Assembly (NCBI GenBank): GCA_016712745.1
Contig: JADJQN010000001.1
Coordinates: 620,001 to 684,000 of the forward strand
From: Sandaracinaceae bacterium
GTDB lineage: Bacteria > Myxococcota_A > Polyangia > Polyangiales > JADJQN01
Direction: 5' to 3'
DNA length: 64,000 nt
Positions within the stretch are counted from its first letter, which is position 1, and the number at the start of each line of letters is the position of its first letter. A program made the translations under genes and the position numbers. The notes beneath the pieces were generated by a model. The model was not told the DNA's origin. It saw nothing but the letters and a program-made list of their open reading frames with translations, and did not search any database. Shown piece after piece: positions 1 through 8,401 of the stretch.

Positions 1-186
1 GTCCGGGTCAACGACCGCGGCCCGTTCGGGGATGCTGGGCGTCTGCTGGATCTGTCGCACGCCGCGGCGGAGCGCCTTGGGAGCATCGAGATGGGCGTCG
101 CGCGCGTGCGGCTTGAGATTCTCTCAGTCGGCGACGGTCCTCGCGGACACGGGCGAATACGACCACGTCGCGGCCGACGGCACTGA
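1..186 (+). CDS. RlpA-like protein, 3' fragment
   Basis: The frame is open from base 1 and ends at TGA 184-186, giving the last 61 codons of a gene that starts outside the window. The visible VNDRGPF motif, followed by RLLDLSHAAAERLG, is the conserved end of the double-psi beta-barrel of RlpA-type septal lytic transglycosylases, which cleave naked glycan strands of peptidoglycan in the periplasm. After the domain come about 20 arginine- and glycine-rich residues, so there is no C-terminal SPOR domain. The family assignment rests on this short stretch; the N-terminal signal peptide and catalytic residues cannot be seen. Confidence 0.75.
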   Translation, partial: VRVNDRGPFGDAGRLLDLSHAAAERLGSIEMGVARVRLEILSVGDGPRGHGRIRPRRGRRH

Positions 187-220
187 CGACTGATCCACAC
201 GTGCGCGGTCGGAAACGCGC

Positions 221-1363
221 CTAGGCGCTCAGAAGCGCACGCGAAATAACGACGCGCTGCACTTCGCTGGTGCCCTCGCCGATTTCGCACAGCTTGGCGT
301 CGCGTAGATGACGCTCCACCGGGAACTCGCGCGTGTAGCCGTAGCCGCCGTGAATTTGCAGCGAGCGATTGCAGGCGCGCGTCGCAGCTTCCGAGGCGTA
401 GAGTTTGGCCATCGCCGCCTCGGTTGAAAAGCGCACGCCGCGATCAGCGAGCTCCGCCGCGCGATAGAGCAACACGCGCGCAGCATCGAGCTCCGTACGG
501 CTGTCGGCGATCATCCACTGAATCGCTTGAAAGTCGGCAATCGGTTTGCCGAATGCCTTGCGGTCCTTGGCGTACTTCACGCCCTCGGCGAGCGCTCCTT
601 CGCCGAGCCCCAGCGCGAGCGCGCCGATGCTGATGCGACCGCGATCCAGAATCTTCAGGGTGTCGATGAAACCGCGGTCAAGCTCGCCGACGATGTGATC
701 ATCGGTCAGCTCAACATCCTCCAGACTCAACTCCACCGTGTCGCTCGAGCGCATGCCAAGCTTCTCGAGGTGCTTGCTCGCGCGAAAACCCGGCGTCCCC
801 ATCTCGATGGCAAAGGCAGTGATGCCCTTTTGCTTTTTCTCGGGCGATGTCACGGCAAGCACCACGCACACCCCGCCGACAGAACCCTGCGTGATGAACA
901 TCTTAGTGCCGTTGACGATCCACTTATCGCCCTTGCGGACCGCGCGCGTGGACATGCCGGCCGCGTCGGAGCCTGATCCGGGCTCGGTCAGTGCCCACGC
1001 GCCGAGGATCTCGCCTGTGGCCAGGCGCGGCAGATACTTCTGTTTCTGCGCCTCATTGCCGAAACTCAGAATGTGCGACGAGCCGAGGCCGTTGTGCGAC
1101 GCGACCGTCAGCGCGAGTGAGCCGTCCCAGCGGGCGATTTCTTCAACGATGGTTGCGTAGGCCAGCGTGTCGAGACCTGAGCCGCCGTACTCTTCGGGGA
1201 TACGAATGCCAAGGAAGCCCAACTCGCCGAGCTTGGGAATGATCTCTGCGGGGAAGCGCTCTTCCTTATCCCACTTGGTTGCATAGGGCGCGACTTCGCG
1301 GTTGGTGAAATCACGTGCGGTGTCACGGATCGTGCGGTGCAGTTCGTCGAGCTCGAAATCCAT
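221..1363 (-). CDS. acyl-CoA dehydrogenase
   Basis: This 380-residue protein is the usual length for a soluble FAD-dependent acyl-CoA dehydrogenase, which introduces the alpha-beta double bond into an acyl-CoA and passes electrons to ETF. Both family signatures are present: LTEPGSGSD at residues 125-133 and QIHGGYGYTREFPVERHLRD at 336-355. The catalytic glutamate is expected at E363 in the EGTSEVQR segment, the position used by short-chain, butyryl-type and isovaleryl-type enzymes. The upstream gene on the same strand, 8 nt away, is a B12-binding mutase subunit, suggesting branched-chain amino acid or propionyl/methylmalonyl-CoA metabolism. Exact substrate is not readable from the sequence. 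Confidence 0.93.
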   Translation of the reverse strand: MDFELDELHRTIRDTARDFTNREVAPYATKWDKEERFPAEIIPKLGELGFLGIRIPEEYGGSGLDTLAYATIVEEIARWDGSLALTVASHNGLGSSHILSFGNEAQKQKYLPRLATGEILGAWALTEPGSGSDAAGMSTRAVRKGDKWIVNGTKMFITQGSVGGVCVVLAVTSPEKKQKGITAFAIEMGTPGFRASKHLEKLGMRSSDTVELSLEDVELTDDHIVGELDRGFIDTLKILDRGRISIGALALGLGEGALAEGVKYAKDRKAFGKPIADFQAIQWMIADSRTELDAARVLLYRAAELADRGVRFSTEAAMAKLYASEAATRACNRSLQIHGGYGYTREFPVERHLRDAKLCEIGEGTSEVQRVVISRALLSA

Positions 1364-1371
1364 ATGGTCCT

Positions 1372-1779
1372 CTACGCTGCGCTCTTTTTGAGGTTGGTGT
1401 TCACCCAGTCGATGATCGCCGCGAGTGGAGTGCCCGGGGTGAAGATATGCGCGACCCCCGCAGCACGAAGTTTCTCCGCGTCTTCGTCGGGGATGATGCC
1501 GCCGCCGAACACTGGGATGTCGCTCGCGCCGCGAGCGCGCAGAGCCTCGAGCACTGCGGGAAACAAGGTGTTGTGCGCGCCCGACATAATCGAGAGTCCC
1601 ACCGCGTCGACGTCTTCTTGAATCGCGGCAGCTGCGATCATTTCGGGGGTTTGATGAAGTCCCGTGTAGATCACTTCGAAGCCCGCGTCGCGCAGGGCCC
1701 GTGCGACGACCTTCGCGCCGCGGTCGTGCCCGTCGAGCCCCGGCTTGGCCACCAAAATACGAACTTTTGCGTCTGGCAT
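1372..1779 (-). CDS. B12-binding subunit of methylmalonyl-CoA mutase type
   Basis: The protein is a stand-alone cobalamin-binding domain of 135 residues matching the C-terminal domain of methylmalonyl-CoA mutase. The base-off/His-on motif DxHxxG is present as DGHDRG (D16, H18, G21), followed by a serine motif (GLSIMSG, 61-67) and the glycine-rich GGGIIPDED segment at 92-100. I place the start at ATG 1779 rather than a GTG or other start 36 nt upstream because homologues begin close to the KVRILVAKPGLDGHDRG segment. The catalytic (alpha/beta barrel) subunit is not in this window, as is common for the split-subunit mutases (isobutyryl-CoA, ethylmalonyl-CoA or methylmalonyl-CoA types). It sits in a minus-strand run with the acyl-CoA dehydrogenase. 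Confidence 0.88.
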   Translation of the reverse strand: MPDAKVRILVAKPGLDGHDRGAKVVARALRDAGFEVIYTGLHQTPEMIAAAAIQEDVDAVGLSIMSGAHNTLFPAVLEALRARGASDIPVFGGGIIPDEDAEKLRAAGVAHIFTPGTPLAAIIDWVNTNLKKSAA

Positions 1780-1824
1780 GGCGCAGAGCGTACGAGGAGC
1801 GTGCGCTTTTTTCAACGTGTTGCG

Positions 1825-3318
1825 TTAGCGGAGAACGACGCGAAAGATGCCCACTCCGGTGGAGATATGTAGCGTGGTCGCCTCAGGCGTGGCCGAGGCC
1901 CGAAGGGCATGAATGCGGTGATTGCCCTCGCCTTCTTCGGCGGCGTCCGCTTCGAAACGCGCACTTGCCGCTCCGACATCGAAGACGAGCAATTCGGTCC
2001 CGTCGGCTGCGCGCCGAATCACCACTCCTCGATCAGCGCCTGCGAAGAAGAGCGAGGCGTATAGACTGACGCCGTCGTGTTCTTCAGCAAGTGCCACGCA
2101 CGTTGGCGACGGGAGACTCCTCAGTGAAGTGAACGTTTCGCCGCCGTCGTCCGACACGTGGATGCCCGCCGGGTCTCCGTCATACGCGATGGCGATGTGG
2201 GCCCCGTGCACCGCGACGTCGACAAAGCCGTCGTCGCGCAATCGGGGCGGCGCGGGCGCGTTGCGCATGACCCACCCTGCGTCGGTGTAACGACCCAGTT
2301 GGGCCGTCCCGCGCAATGGCGTGCTCATGATCACAACGCCGCCACGTGGATCGACTGCAAGCGCCATCACCGGCTGCAGCAAGACGGGCCCATGCCAGCT
2401 GCCGCCAAAATCATCGCTGCGGTACAGAGCGCCTCGCGCCGTTCGGCCCCATAGCCGCGCGCCGTCGATCCGTTGCTCAATCGCGACGTGAAATGCAACC
2501 GACGTCTTGGGCGCCTCGCTGCGCGACCAACTGTTGGCGTGCTCGAAGCTTGCGCCCGCGTCGAAAGAAACAAACGCACCTCCGAGGCGAGTGCCAACCG
2601 CGATGCGATTCGGATCTCGCGCGTCGATTGCGAACGACGTGATCTCTTGGCCGGGCACCACCGGCATCATCGCGTCTTCCGCGCCTAGATAGCTGATAGC
2701 GATCCGGTCTTTGGGCCATTCAGACGCGAGCGATGCGCCCATCCACCTTCGCTCGTCCTCGAACGAGAGCTCCGTGGTCTCGAGCTCCTCAGCTTCGCGT
2801 ACGTCCAAGTCGTCGGCTGCTTCGTTACCGGTTTCGGCGTTGAGATTCATGGGCGGCAAATCCGCTTCGTCGTCCTCACCGCTCACAGCCTGTTCGTCGT
2901 CGACGCCTTCTTCGCCGCGATCAACGAAAGAGCTTGCCCCGTCGTCTTCGATTTCATTGTCGTCTTCGTCAATGTCGTCGGGCGTGTCGGCGAATGCGGC
3001 CCAGCCTTCCTCCGCGCCGTCCGCTTCGAGGTCATCTTCGTCGAGGCCGGCGTCAATCGCGGGTTCATCGTCACGAAGCCAGCTCTCGCCCTCACCGTCG
3101 TTCAGGCCGAATAGTTCTGCGTCGTCGTGCAGACCTTCGGCGGCCGTCGTATCCAAACCCACGGATTCGTCTGCGCCGTCGCCGCCAACACCAGCATCCG
3201 GGTCTGCGCTGTCGCGTTCAGTATCTGTGCTGTCGATCGACGCGGGCAGGTCACCCGCGTCGCCATCGAGCGGCGGCAGATTTGGAAGAACGTCATCGTC
3301 AGGCCGCACATTGCCCAT
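1825..3318 (-). CDS. acidic protein with C-terminal Asp-box beta-propeller
   Basis: This 497-residue protein has two parts. Residues 1 to about 190 are extremely rich in Asp, Glu, Gly and Ala and look disordered. From about 195 to the end the protein resembles a BNR/VPS10-type propeller: three Asp-box-like motifs (SFDAGASF, SDDFGGSW, SDDGGETF) occur at regular spacing, each following a short hydrophobic strand. No signal peptide is evident, so location is unclear. Asp-box propellers occur in sialidases, photosystem II assembly factor HCF136 and many sensors; no sialidase catalytic arginine triad can be assigned, so enzyme function is not claimed. The ATG at 3318 begins a long unbroken frame. 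Function unknown. Confidence 0.7.
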   Translation of the reverse strand: MGNVRPDDDVLPNLPPLDGDAGDLPASIDSTDTERDSADPDAGVGGDGADESVGLDTTAAEGLHDDAELFGLNDGEGESWLRDDEPAIDAGLDEDDLEADGAEEGWAAFADTPDDIDEDDNEIEDDGASSFVDRGEEGVDDEQAVSGEDDEADLPPMNLNAETGNEAADDLDVREAEELETTELSFEDERRWMGASLASEWPKDRIAISYLGAEDAMMPVVPGQEITSFAIDARDPNRIAVGTRLGGAFVSFDAGASFEHANSWSRSEAPKTSVAFHVAIEQRIDGARLWGRTARGALYRSDDFGGSWHGPVLLQPVMALAVDPRGGVVIMSTPLRGTAQLGRYTDAGWVMRNAPAPPRLRDDGFVDVAVHGAHIAIAYDGDPAGIHVSDDGGETFTSLRSLPSPTCVALAEEHDGVSLYASLFFAGADRGVVIRRAADGTELLVFDVGAASARFEADAAEEGEGNHRIHALRASATPEATTLHISTGVGIFRVVLR

Positions 3319-3346
3319 AGCGGGCTAACTCTGCGGCCAAAGCTGC

Positions 3347-3748
3347 TCAGTGACCAGCGGTTGTGACGATGGTGAGCGTGTAGGCGCCGGTTTCGGTCGC
3401 GCCTGCCGTGTTTGCGTAAGCTTTGTAGGCGCCGGTGTAAGGAGCCGTAAACGTTACGCGCGCGTTCGTGCCGCCTGCGCTGTCGTCGTCGTGGGCAAGC
3501 TGATTGCCCTCCTTATCAATGAGATGAGCGTATGCGTCCATCGCACTGCTCGTGCACGTAATCGTAATAGTCGCGCCTTCGGCCGCGGTGAAATCGTAGG
3601 CATCGTAGTGCGAGTGATCGACGTCGAGGGTCGGATCGCTCGCTTCGATCGTGCCCTGATGAGTCTCGTTGATTGGCTCAGGCTTGCTGCATCCGACGAA
3701 ACCGACCACCGCTGCCGCGACTAACGCCAACTGGCTCAACTTGATCAT
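3347..3748 (-). CDS. small lipoprotein with pre-peptidase C-terminal (PPC) domain
   Basis: The 133-residue product begins with a short charged start and hydrophobic stretch ending in a lipobox-like GFVGC with C20 as the probable lipidated cysteine. Residues 45-130 resemble a bacterial PPC domain, a small beta-sandwich usually attached to secreted proteases, with the pattern YDFTAAEGATITIT, an aspartate-rich turn (HDDDSAGG) and TGAYTLTI at the end. Here it stands alone. The start is supported by a GGAGG ribosome-binding site a few bases upstream of ATG 3748. It lies 28 nt from the propeller-protein gene and 29 nt from the DNA glycosylase gene. Role unknown; likely an envelope structural or binding protein. 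Confidence 0.75.
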   Translation of the reverse strand: MIKLSQLALVAAAVVGFVGCSKPEPINETHQGTIEASDPTLDVDHSHYDAYDFTAAEGATITITCTSSAMDAYAHLIDKEGNQLAHDDDSAGGTNARVTFTAPYTGAYKAYANTAGATETGAYTLTIVTTAGH

Positions 3749-3777
3749 TCGCGCCTCCTAAGGTTCGCGCGAAGCTA

Positions 3778-4590
3778 TCAGCCTTTGCCGAGGCGAGTCA
3801 TTACCTTCTGCAAGTCTTCCCAGACTTGGCGCTTGAACTGCGGGCTACGCAGCAGAAACGCCGGATGGTACGTCGGCATCACAGGAATGCTGTCCCAGGT
3901 CCGCCACACGCCGCGCCAGCCTTTTGACTCGGGAGTGAAACAGCCAAGGCCTTGGCCAGCGACGCGTCCGAGCGCCACGATCACACGCGGAGAAACAGCG
4001 CGAAGTTGTTCGGTCAGGTAGGGCAAGCACGCGTCCATTTCCGGCGGAAGAGGATTTCGATTCTCCGGCGGACGGCATTTAACAACGTTGCAGATGTAGA
4101 CGTCGTCCACGTTGAAACCCATCGCACTGATCATCTTGTCGAGCAGCTGCCCTGCCTGGCCGACGAAGGGCGATCCCTGCAAATCCTCGTTGTAACCCGG
4201 ACCTTCTCCGACGAAGAGCAGCTCCGAATCTGGATTGCCCCGCGCGAAAACGGTGTTCGTGCGGCTCTTGGCGAGGTCGCATTTAACGCAGGTCGAAACC
4301 TCCTGTGCGATCGTCGACAGACGCACGCGGCGCTCGTCCGCTGCCAAGCGCGGCGAGGCTGGCTCGATGCTGGGCGGCGGCGGAGGCTGCATTGAAGGAT
4401 GCAAGGCGAGGACGTGGTCTTCCGTTTCCTCCAACGGCGCTAGCGGCGTCACCCGCGCGTGCAATCTCACTAGAGGTTGGGCAACCGGCACCCCCGGCCC
4501 GTCGGCGTCTGCTTCCCACTCCAGATGCGCGCGAACGAGCCCTTTTAGGTCTAAAAGCTCGTCAATGAGCGATTCGTCGCTACCGGCCAT
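3778..4590 (-). CDS. family 4 uracil-DNA glycosylase
   Basis: The 270-residue protein is a type-4 (iron-sulfur) uracil-DNA glycosylase, which removes uracil from DNA as the first step of base-excision repair. The motif GEGPGYNED is followed by PFVGQAGQLLD, and the late active-site motif appears as PTYHPAFLLRSP. Four cysteines fit the 4Fe-4S site: CVKC early in the domain, KC before RPPENRNP, and C in MDACLPYL 16 residues later. The first ~90 residues are a proline-rich extension lacking in the shortest family members. I choose ATG 4590 over an in-frame start 27 nt further out because the nearer start reads directly into the predicted N-terminus. It appears to head the minus-strand run down to 221. 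Confidence 0.93.
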   Translation of the reverse strand: MAGSDESLIDELLDLKGLVRAHLEWEADADGPGVPVAQPLVRLHARVTPLAPLEETEDHVLALHPSMQPPPPPSIEPASPRLAADERRVRLSTIAQEVSTCVKCDLAKSRTNTVFARGNPDSELLFVGEGPGYNEDLQGSPFVGQAGQLLDKMISAMGFNVDDVYICNVVKCRPPENRNPLPPEMDACLPYLTEQLRAVSPRVIVALGRVAGQGLGCFTPESKGWRGVWRTWDSIPVMPTYHPAFLLRSPQFKRQVWEDLQKVMTRLGKG

Positions 4591-4653
4591 GGGGCACTCG
4601 TAGCTTCTCGAGCACAACCAAGCAAGCGTGCTAGGGTTGGCCGAAAGGTCCCC

Positions 4654-5472
4654 ATGAAAGCGAATACGAAGCAGAACCGGCCCACTCTTTCTGTCGTCAT
4701 GCCCGTGTTTAACGAGCGTGCGAGCATCACCCGTATCATCGCCCGCGTGCTTGCCGCGCCGGTGGATTCACTCGAGCTCATCGTTGTCGATGACGGATCG
4801 AGCGACGGAACTCGTGACGTGCTCACCCACGAGCTGCCGAGCGATCCGCGCGTGCGCGTGATCCTGCACGAAGTGAACAAGGGCAAGGGAGCAGCCCTTC
4901 GTACCGGCTTTAAAGAGGCGCGCGGGCGCTTCGTCGTGATTCAGGACGCGGATGAAGAATATGATCCGCGCGAATACCCGACTCTGCTTAAGCCGCTTCT
5001 CGACGACGACGCCGATGTTGTCTTCGGTAGCCGCTTTCTCGGCGGCCCGCACCGTGTCCTCTACTACTGGCACTCGGTCGGCAACGTCTGGCTGACGCGC
5101 CTCTCGAACATGATGACTGACCTCAACCTCACCGATATGGAGACTTGCTTCAAAGTCTTCCGTCTCGAGGTCCTACAACAACTGAATTTGGTAGAAGACC
5201 GCTTCGGTATCGAGCCTGAGATGACCGCTAAGATCGCCGCCCTGGGCGTCCGCATCTTCGAAGTTCCGGTCAGCTACCGGGGCCGTACCTACGCCGAAGG
5301 CAAAAAGATCGGCCTCAAGGACGCTTTCCGCGCGGTGTACTGCATCGCCCGTTACGGCATGGAAACGCGCATGAACAAGCGTCCGCCGGCCCGTTCTGGC
5401 TTGACCCACGCTCCGGATGCACCCGATCATTCAACCGAGTCAACCGCTTCATCGCGGGAACGCTTGAGTTGA
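4654..5472 (+). CDS. GT2 glycosyltransferase, dolichol/polyprenyl-phosphate mannose synthase-like
   Basis: This 272-residue GT-A enzyme resembles the DPM1/polyprenyl-phosphate hexose synthase group. Visible elements are VVMPVFNER near the N-terminus, VVDDGSSDGT for the nucleotide-sugar pocket, HEVNKGKGAALRTGF, and the DxD-type QDADEEYDP metal site. The acceptor loop FGSRFLGG follows. There is no long C-terminal membrane domain, only a hydrophilic tail, so it probably acts at the inner face of the membrane on a polyprenyl phosphate. An AAGG ribosome-binding site precedes ATG 4654. It is transcribed divergently from the glycosylase gene and is followed at 50 nt by a PP2C phosphatase. Confidence 0.9.
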   Translation: MKANTKQNRPTLSVVMPVFNERASITRIIARVLAAPVDSLELIVVDDGSSDGTRDVLTHELPSDPRVRVILHEVNKGKGAALRTGFKEARGRFVVIQDADEEYDPREYPTLLKPLLDDDADVVFGSRFLGGPHRVLYYWHSVGNVWLTRLSNMMTDLNLTDMETCFKVFRLEVLQQLNLVEDRFGIEPEMTAKIAALGVRIFEVPVSYRGRTYAEGKKIGLKDAFRAVYCIARYGMETRMNKRPPARSGLTHAPDAPDHSTESTASSRERLS

Positions 5473-5522
5473 GCGGCACAGGCTGATAGCTTCTCACACG
5501 GAATTGCGGAGGAAACTGGTTC

Positions 5523-6302
5523 GTGCCTGGGAATGCACGCGTCATCGCTGCCGGCGAAACAAACGTCGGGATGAAGCGCAACCACAACGAAGACAAGTAT
5601 TGCGTCCTTGATGAGGACCGCTTGTATGTCGTTGCGGACGGTATGGGCGGACATGCGTCCGGTGAAGTCGCGAGTCAAATCGCAATCGACACCCTTCGCG
5701 AGTTCTTCCAGGCCACGGGCAAAGATCCGGAATCCACTTGGCCATACAAAATGGACAAGGCACGCGGCTACGAAGAAAACCGTCTCATCACGGGCATTAA
5801 GCTCGCGAACCTTCGCATCTTCGAGAACCAGCAGCGAGAGCCTCGCCTCAAAGGCATGGGCACGACAGTCGTCGCGATCCTGGTCTGTGACGAGGGCGTG
5901 CTCATCGGACACGTCGGCGACTCGCGCGTCTATCGCTTGCGCGACAACAAGCTTGAGCAACTCACCGAGGATCACTCGCTTCTCAACGACTACATCAAAA
6001 TGAAGCATCTGACCGAGGAAGAGATTGCCAACTTCCCTCACAAGAACGTCATCGTGCGCGCCCTCGGTATGCGCGATGCGGTGAAGGTCGACATCTTGCT
6101 CGACCCGCCCAAGCCCGGCGATACGTACATCATGTGTTCCGACGGGCTGAGCGGCCCGGTCAGCGACGCCGAAATCCTCGAAATCGCCAGCGCAACGCCC
6201 GACTTGCGCACGGCGTGCAGCAAAATGATCGAGCGCGCCAACCAGCACGGCGGCCCGGACAACGTGACGGTCGTCATGGCGAAATGGATTGGTCAGGGCT
6301 GA
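5523..6302 (+). CDS. PP2C-family serine/threonine protein phosphatase
   Basis: The 259-residue product is a bacterial PPM/PP2C phosphatase (Stp1/PrpC type) that would dephosphorylate Ser/Thr residues placed by Hanks-type kinases. All metal-binding motifs are present in order: RNHNEDKYCV, VADGMGGHASGE, GHVGDSRVYRLR, SDGLSG and GGPDNVTVV. It is cytosolic with no membrane segment. The start is GTG at 5523, supported by a strong GGAGG sequence at 5508-5512. No partner kinase gene lies in the window. The next gene begins 7 nt downstream of the stop. Confidence 0.96.
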   Translation: MPGNARVIAAGETNVGMKRNHNEDKYCVLDEDRLYVVADGMGGHASGEVASQIAIDTLREFFQATGKDPESTWPYKMDKARGYEENRLITGIKLANLRIFENQQREPRLKGMGTTVVAILVCDEGVLIGHVGDSRVYRLRDNKLEQLTEDHSLLNDYIKMKHLTEEEIANFPHKNVIVRALGMRDAVKVDILLDPPKPGDTYIMCSDGLSGPVSDAEILEIASATPDLRTACSKMIERANQHGGPDNVTVVMAKWIGQG

Positions 6303-6309
6303 GCGCAAT

Positions 6310-7422
6310 ATGCGCTTGCGCGCGCCCACGCTCGTGGCTCGTTCAATCGTCGCAGCTTCACTCGTCGCAGGTTCGCTCGCGCTAGGGACGGCCGCCCTCG
6401 CCGCCTGCGGTGGAGAACGCCGCGACCATGGCTCAGGGGCACCGTCCAACGCGACAACGCCTGCGTCAACTGCGGCGACTCCTGGACCTCCCGTCTGTTT
6501 CGCCGCGAACCGAATGACTGCGCAACCCGGAAGTGACGCGCGTTCACTGGGCGACCCTTCTGATCGCAGTGCGGAAAAAAAATGCGGGTTAAGCCTTTCC
6601 TACGACTTAGGCGAGTGCCAGGTCACGCTCCTCGTCGGCGAAGACGACGCGCACACGCCAACGACACTGTTCAACACGATTGGACCCGACGGAGTGCCCA
6701 CGAGCGAGCTGCCACTTTTGTTCGGCCCTCACCCGCGCGCGATCCGCGGATTCGACACACGCATCCTCACCATTCAAATCGAGAACGCGCCGAGTGAGAC
6801 GCTCGGCGCGAATCGATATTCGTATGCCGTCTTCGAGCGCGATGGCCTAGTCACACCGGTCACGGCCGCGATCACTCAGCCCGGCGCTAACAACACAAAC
6901 GGCATCTCGCCTTCGTGCGCGGCGGTCGCGAAACCGTGGCTTGCGCGCTTTTTTGGAACGCTGCAACTGACGCAGCCTTATGCGCATTTGGATGAAGTGC
7001 AACTGCCCGGACCAGACGGACGCGACTACGTGCTGGCACTCGACCGCAGCATGAATGCCTCGCGCGAGACGTTGGCAAGTGGTGAGAGCGTGACCATTGT
7101 TCCTCGGCGTAACTTTGGCGAGGCGACGTCGTGCGCGCGAATCGAACTGATGCGCTCCGATTCACCGCGACCGCCACTCCAGAGATCGACGAGCCCGTGT
7201 GCGCAATTGCGTGCACTGGGTCGCTCCTGGTCCCTTTGTCTCGCGGACAATCCGGCCCGGGTTCCACGTGGGTGCGATACGATGGCGCAACGCGTGGCGG
7301 TGAACGGTGGCGGCGCGGAGTTGGAGCTCGGCGTCACAGGCACTGAGAGCGAGCGGTCCGAGCTGATCAGTGCACTTTCGCGGGCGCGCGTTGTCGAAAG
7401 CGAACCGGCCCGCGCGCCGTAG
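6310..7422 (+). CDS. hypothetical lipoprotein
   Basis: The 371-residue product starts with a basic N-terminus and hydrophobic signal ending in a lipobox LAAC, with C33 as the probable lipidated residue. After it comes a Thr/Ala/Pro-rich linker (about 34-60), then a domain with scattered cysteines and a repeated ITAPQP/LTQPYAHLD-like beta-strand pattern. I do not recognise a family. ATG 6310 is preferred over a GTG 21 nt upstream because it gives a standard signal peptide length. It follows the PP2C gene with a 7-nt gap and may be co-transcribed, but nothing in the sequence links it to phosphorylation signalling. The C-terminal portion contains several cysteines that could form disulfides. Confidence 0.7.
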   Translation: MRLRAPTLVARSIVAASLVAGSLALGTAALAACGGERRDHGSGAPSNATTPASTAATPGPPVCFAANRMTAQPGSDARSLGDPSDRSAEKKCGLSLSYDLGECQVTLLVGEDDAHTPTTLFNTIGPDGVPTSELPLLFGPHPRAIRGFDTRILTIQIENAPSETLGANRYSYAVFERDGLVTPVTAAITQPGANNTNGISPSCAAVAKPWLARFFGTLQLTQPYAHLDEVQLPGPDGRDYVLALDRSMNASRETLASGESVTIVPRRNFGEATSCARIELMRSDSPRPPLQRSTSPCAQLRALGRSWSLCLADNPARVPRGCDTMAQRVAVNGGGAELELGVTGTESERSELISALSRARVVESEPARAP

Positions 7423-7443
7423 CCGTCTGCGTACCGGCCTGGG

Positions 7444-8376
7444 TCACGCAAGAGGAACCTTTACTACGCTCGTAGCAGTTACTACACACTCGCTGAGCTC
7501 CTCGTTGATGTTCGCGTTGTCCCACGCAACGACGCGAAATAGCCGCGCGTCTGCGCCGACGGTCACGTTCTTGCCGATCACACTCTGCTCGATCACGGCA
7601 GCATCGGCGACGCTGGCACTGGGATCGATGAGGTTGCCCGCGCGACCGTGCAGGTTGCCGTCGAGGTATTCGCGCAGCGTGCCGAGGTCGCGCCAGGGTG
7701 ACGTGTCGACAAAACCTGCAACCACCTCGCCGGAGTCGATCCAGTGACGATACGAGTTGCGGATGATGCAGCCGTCGATCGGAAGGTCTTTGAATGCGCG
7801 CGGCGAAAGAACGTGCACGCCCGTAAACATGAATACGTCGAGATCAGTTCTCGGGGATTCGGGCTTGCCTAGCAGGCGACGCACACGACTAGTCGCATCG
7901 GTTTCGATAGCCCCGTAGCGTCTGGCGTTCGGATCTGGGCGAATCACCATCGTGGCCACTGCGTCGAGCTTGCGATGCCGTGCGACTGCGCCGGCGAGAT
8001 CAGGCTCATAGATGACGTCACCGTTCATCACGACCACGAGCTCGTCGTCGGCTACGTTCAACTGCGGCCATGCATTGCGAAGGCCGCCGCCGGTGCCCAG
8101 CAATGCTTCTTCATGAACAAAGACGAGCTCGACAGAACCCGGCGTATCGGGACCAAGGAGCGCAGGGAGTGCACCGCCGAGGTGGTGAGTATTCATGACG
8201 ATCCGCGTCGCGCCGTGCTTGGCCAGATGTCCAATCGAATACGAAGCAAGCGTGCGGTTCGCCACCGGGACGCCGGGCTTGGGACGCTCGTTCGTAAGAG
8301 GCTGCAACCGAGTGCCGAGGCCGGCGGCGAATACCATGGCCTTGATGCGCGCCGCAGAAGGCGCTCCCTGGGACAT
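7444..8376 (-). CDS. sugar-1-phosphate nucleotidyltransferase
   Basis: The 310-residue enzyme belongs to the NDP-sugar pyrophosphorylase family (mannose-1-phosphate guanylyltransferase/glucose-1-phosphate thymidylyl/uridylyltransferase group). The N-terminus holds the signature AAGLGTRLQPLTNERPKP, followed by VMNGDV for the metal-bound nucleotide site. The C-terminal ~70 residues form a short left-handed beta-helix type region (ASVADAAVIEQSVIGKNVTV). GDP-mannose is a reasonable product but the base specificity cannot be read from sequence. The start at ATG 8376 is chosen because a start at 8409 would run into the divergent protease gene; 25 nt separate the two. It likely feeds surface-glycan synthesis. 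Confidence 0.88.
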   Translation of the reverse strand: MSQGAPSAARIKAMVFAAGLGTRLQPLTNERPKPGVPVANRTLASYSIGHLAKHGATRIVMNTHHLGGALPALLGPDTPGSVELVFVHEEALLGTGGGLRNAWPQLNVADDELVVVMNGDVIYEPDLAGAVARHRKLDAVATMVIRPDPNARRYGAIETDATSRVRRLLGKPESPRTDLDVFMFTGVHVLSPRAFKDLPIDGCIIRNSYRHWIDSGEVVAGFVDTSPWRDLGTLREYLDGNLHGRAGNLIDPSASVADAAVIEQSVIGKNVTVGADARLFRVVAWDNANINEELSECVVTATSVVKVPLA

Positions 8377-8401
8377 GAGTCGCAGTATACGCTGCTGGCT
8401 C

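Noticed and set aside
1825..3318. Sialidase assignment for the propeller protein
   Set aside because: Asp-boxes alone are not enough; no catalytic arginine triad, Tyr or Glu set could be identified.
2711..3328. 205-residue plus-strand frame, serine- and proline-rich
   Set aside because: It is the complement of the acidic Asp/Glu-rich gene; such codon runs always open an opposite frame of Ser.
5427..6449. 340-residue minus-strand frame
   Set aside because: Antisense to the PP2C gene, whose motifs are all intact; no family match in the opposite strand.
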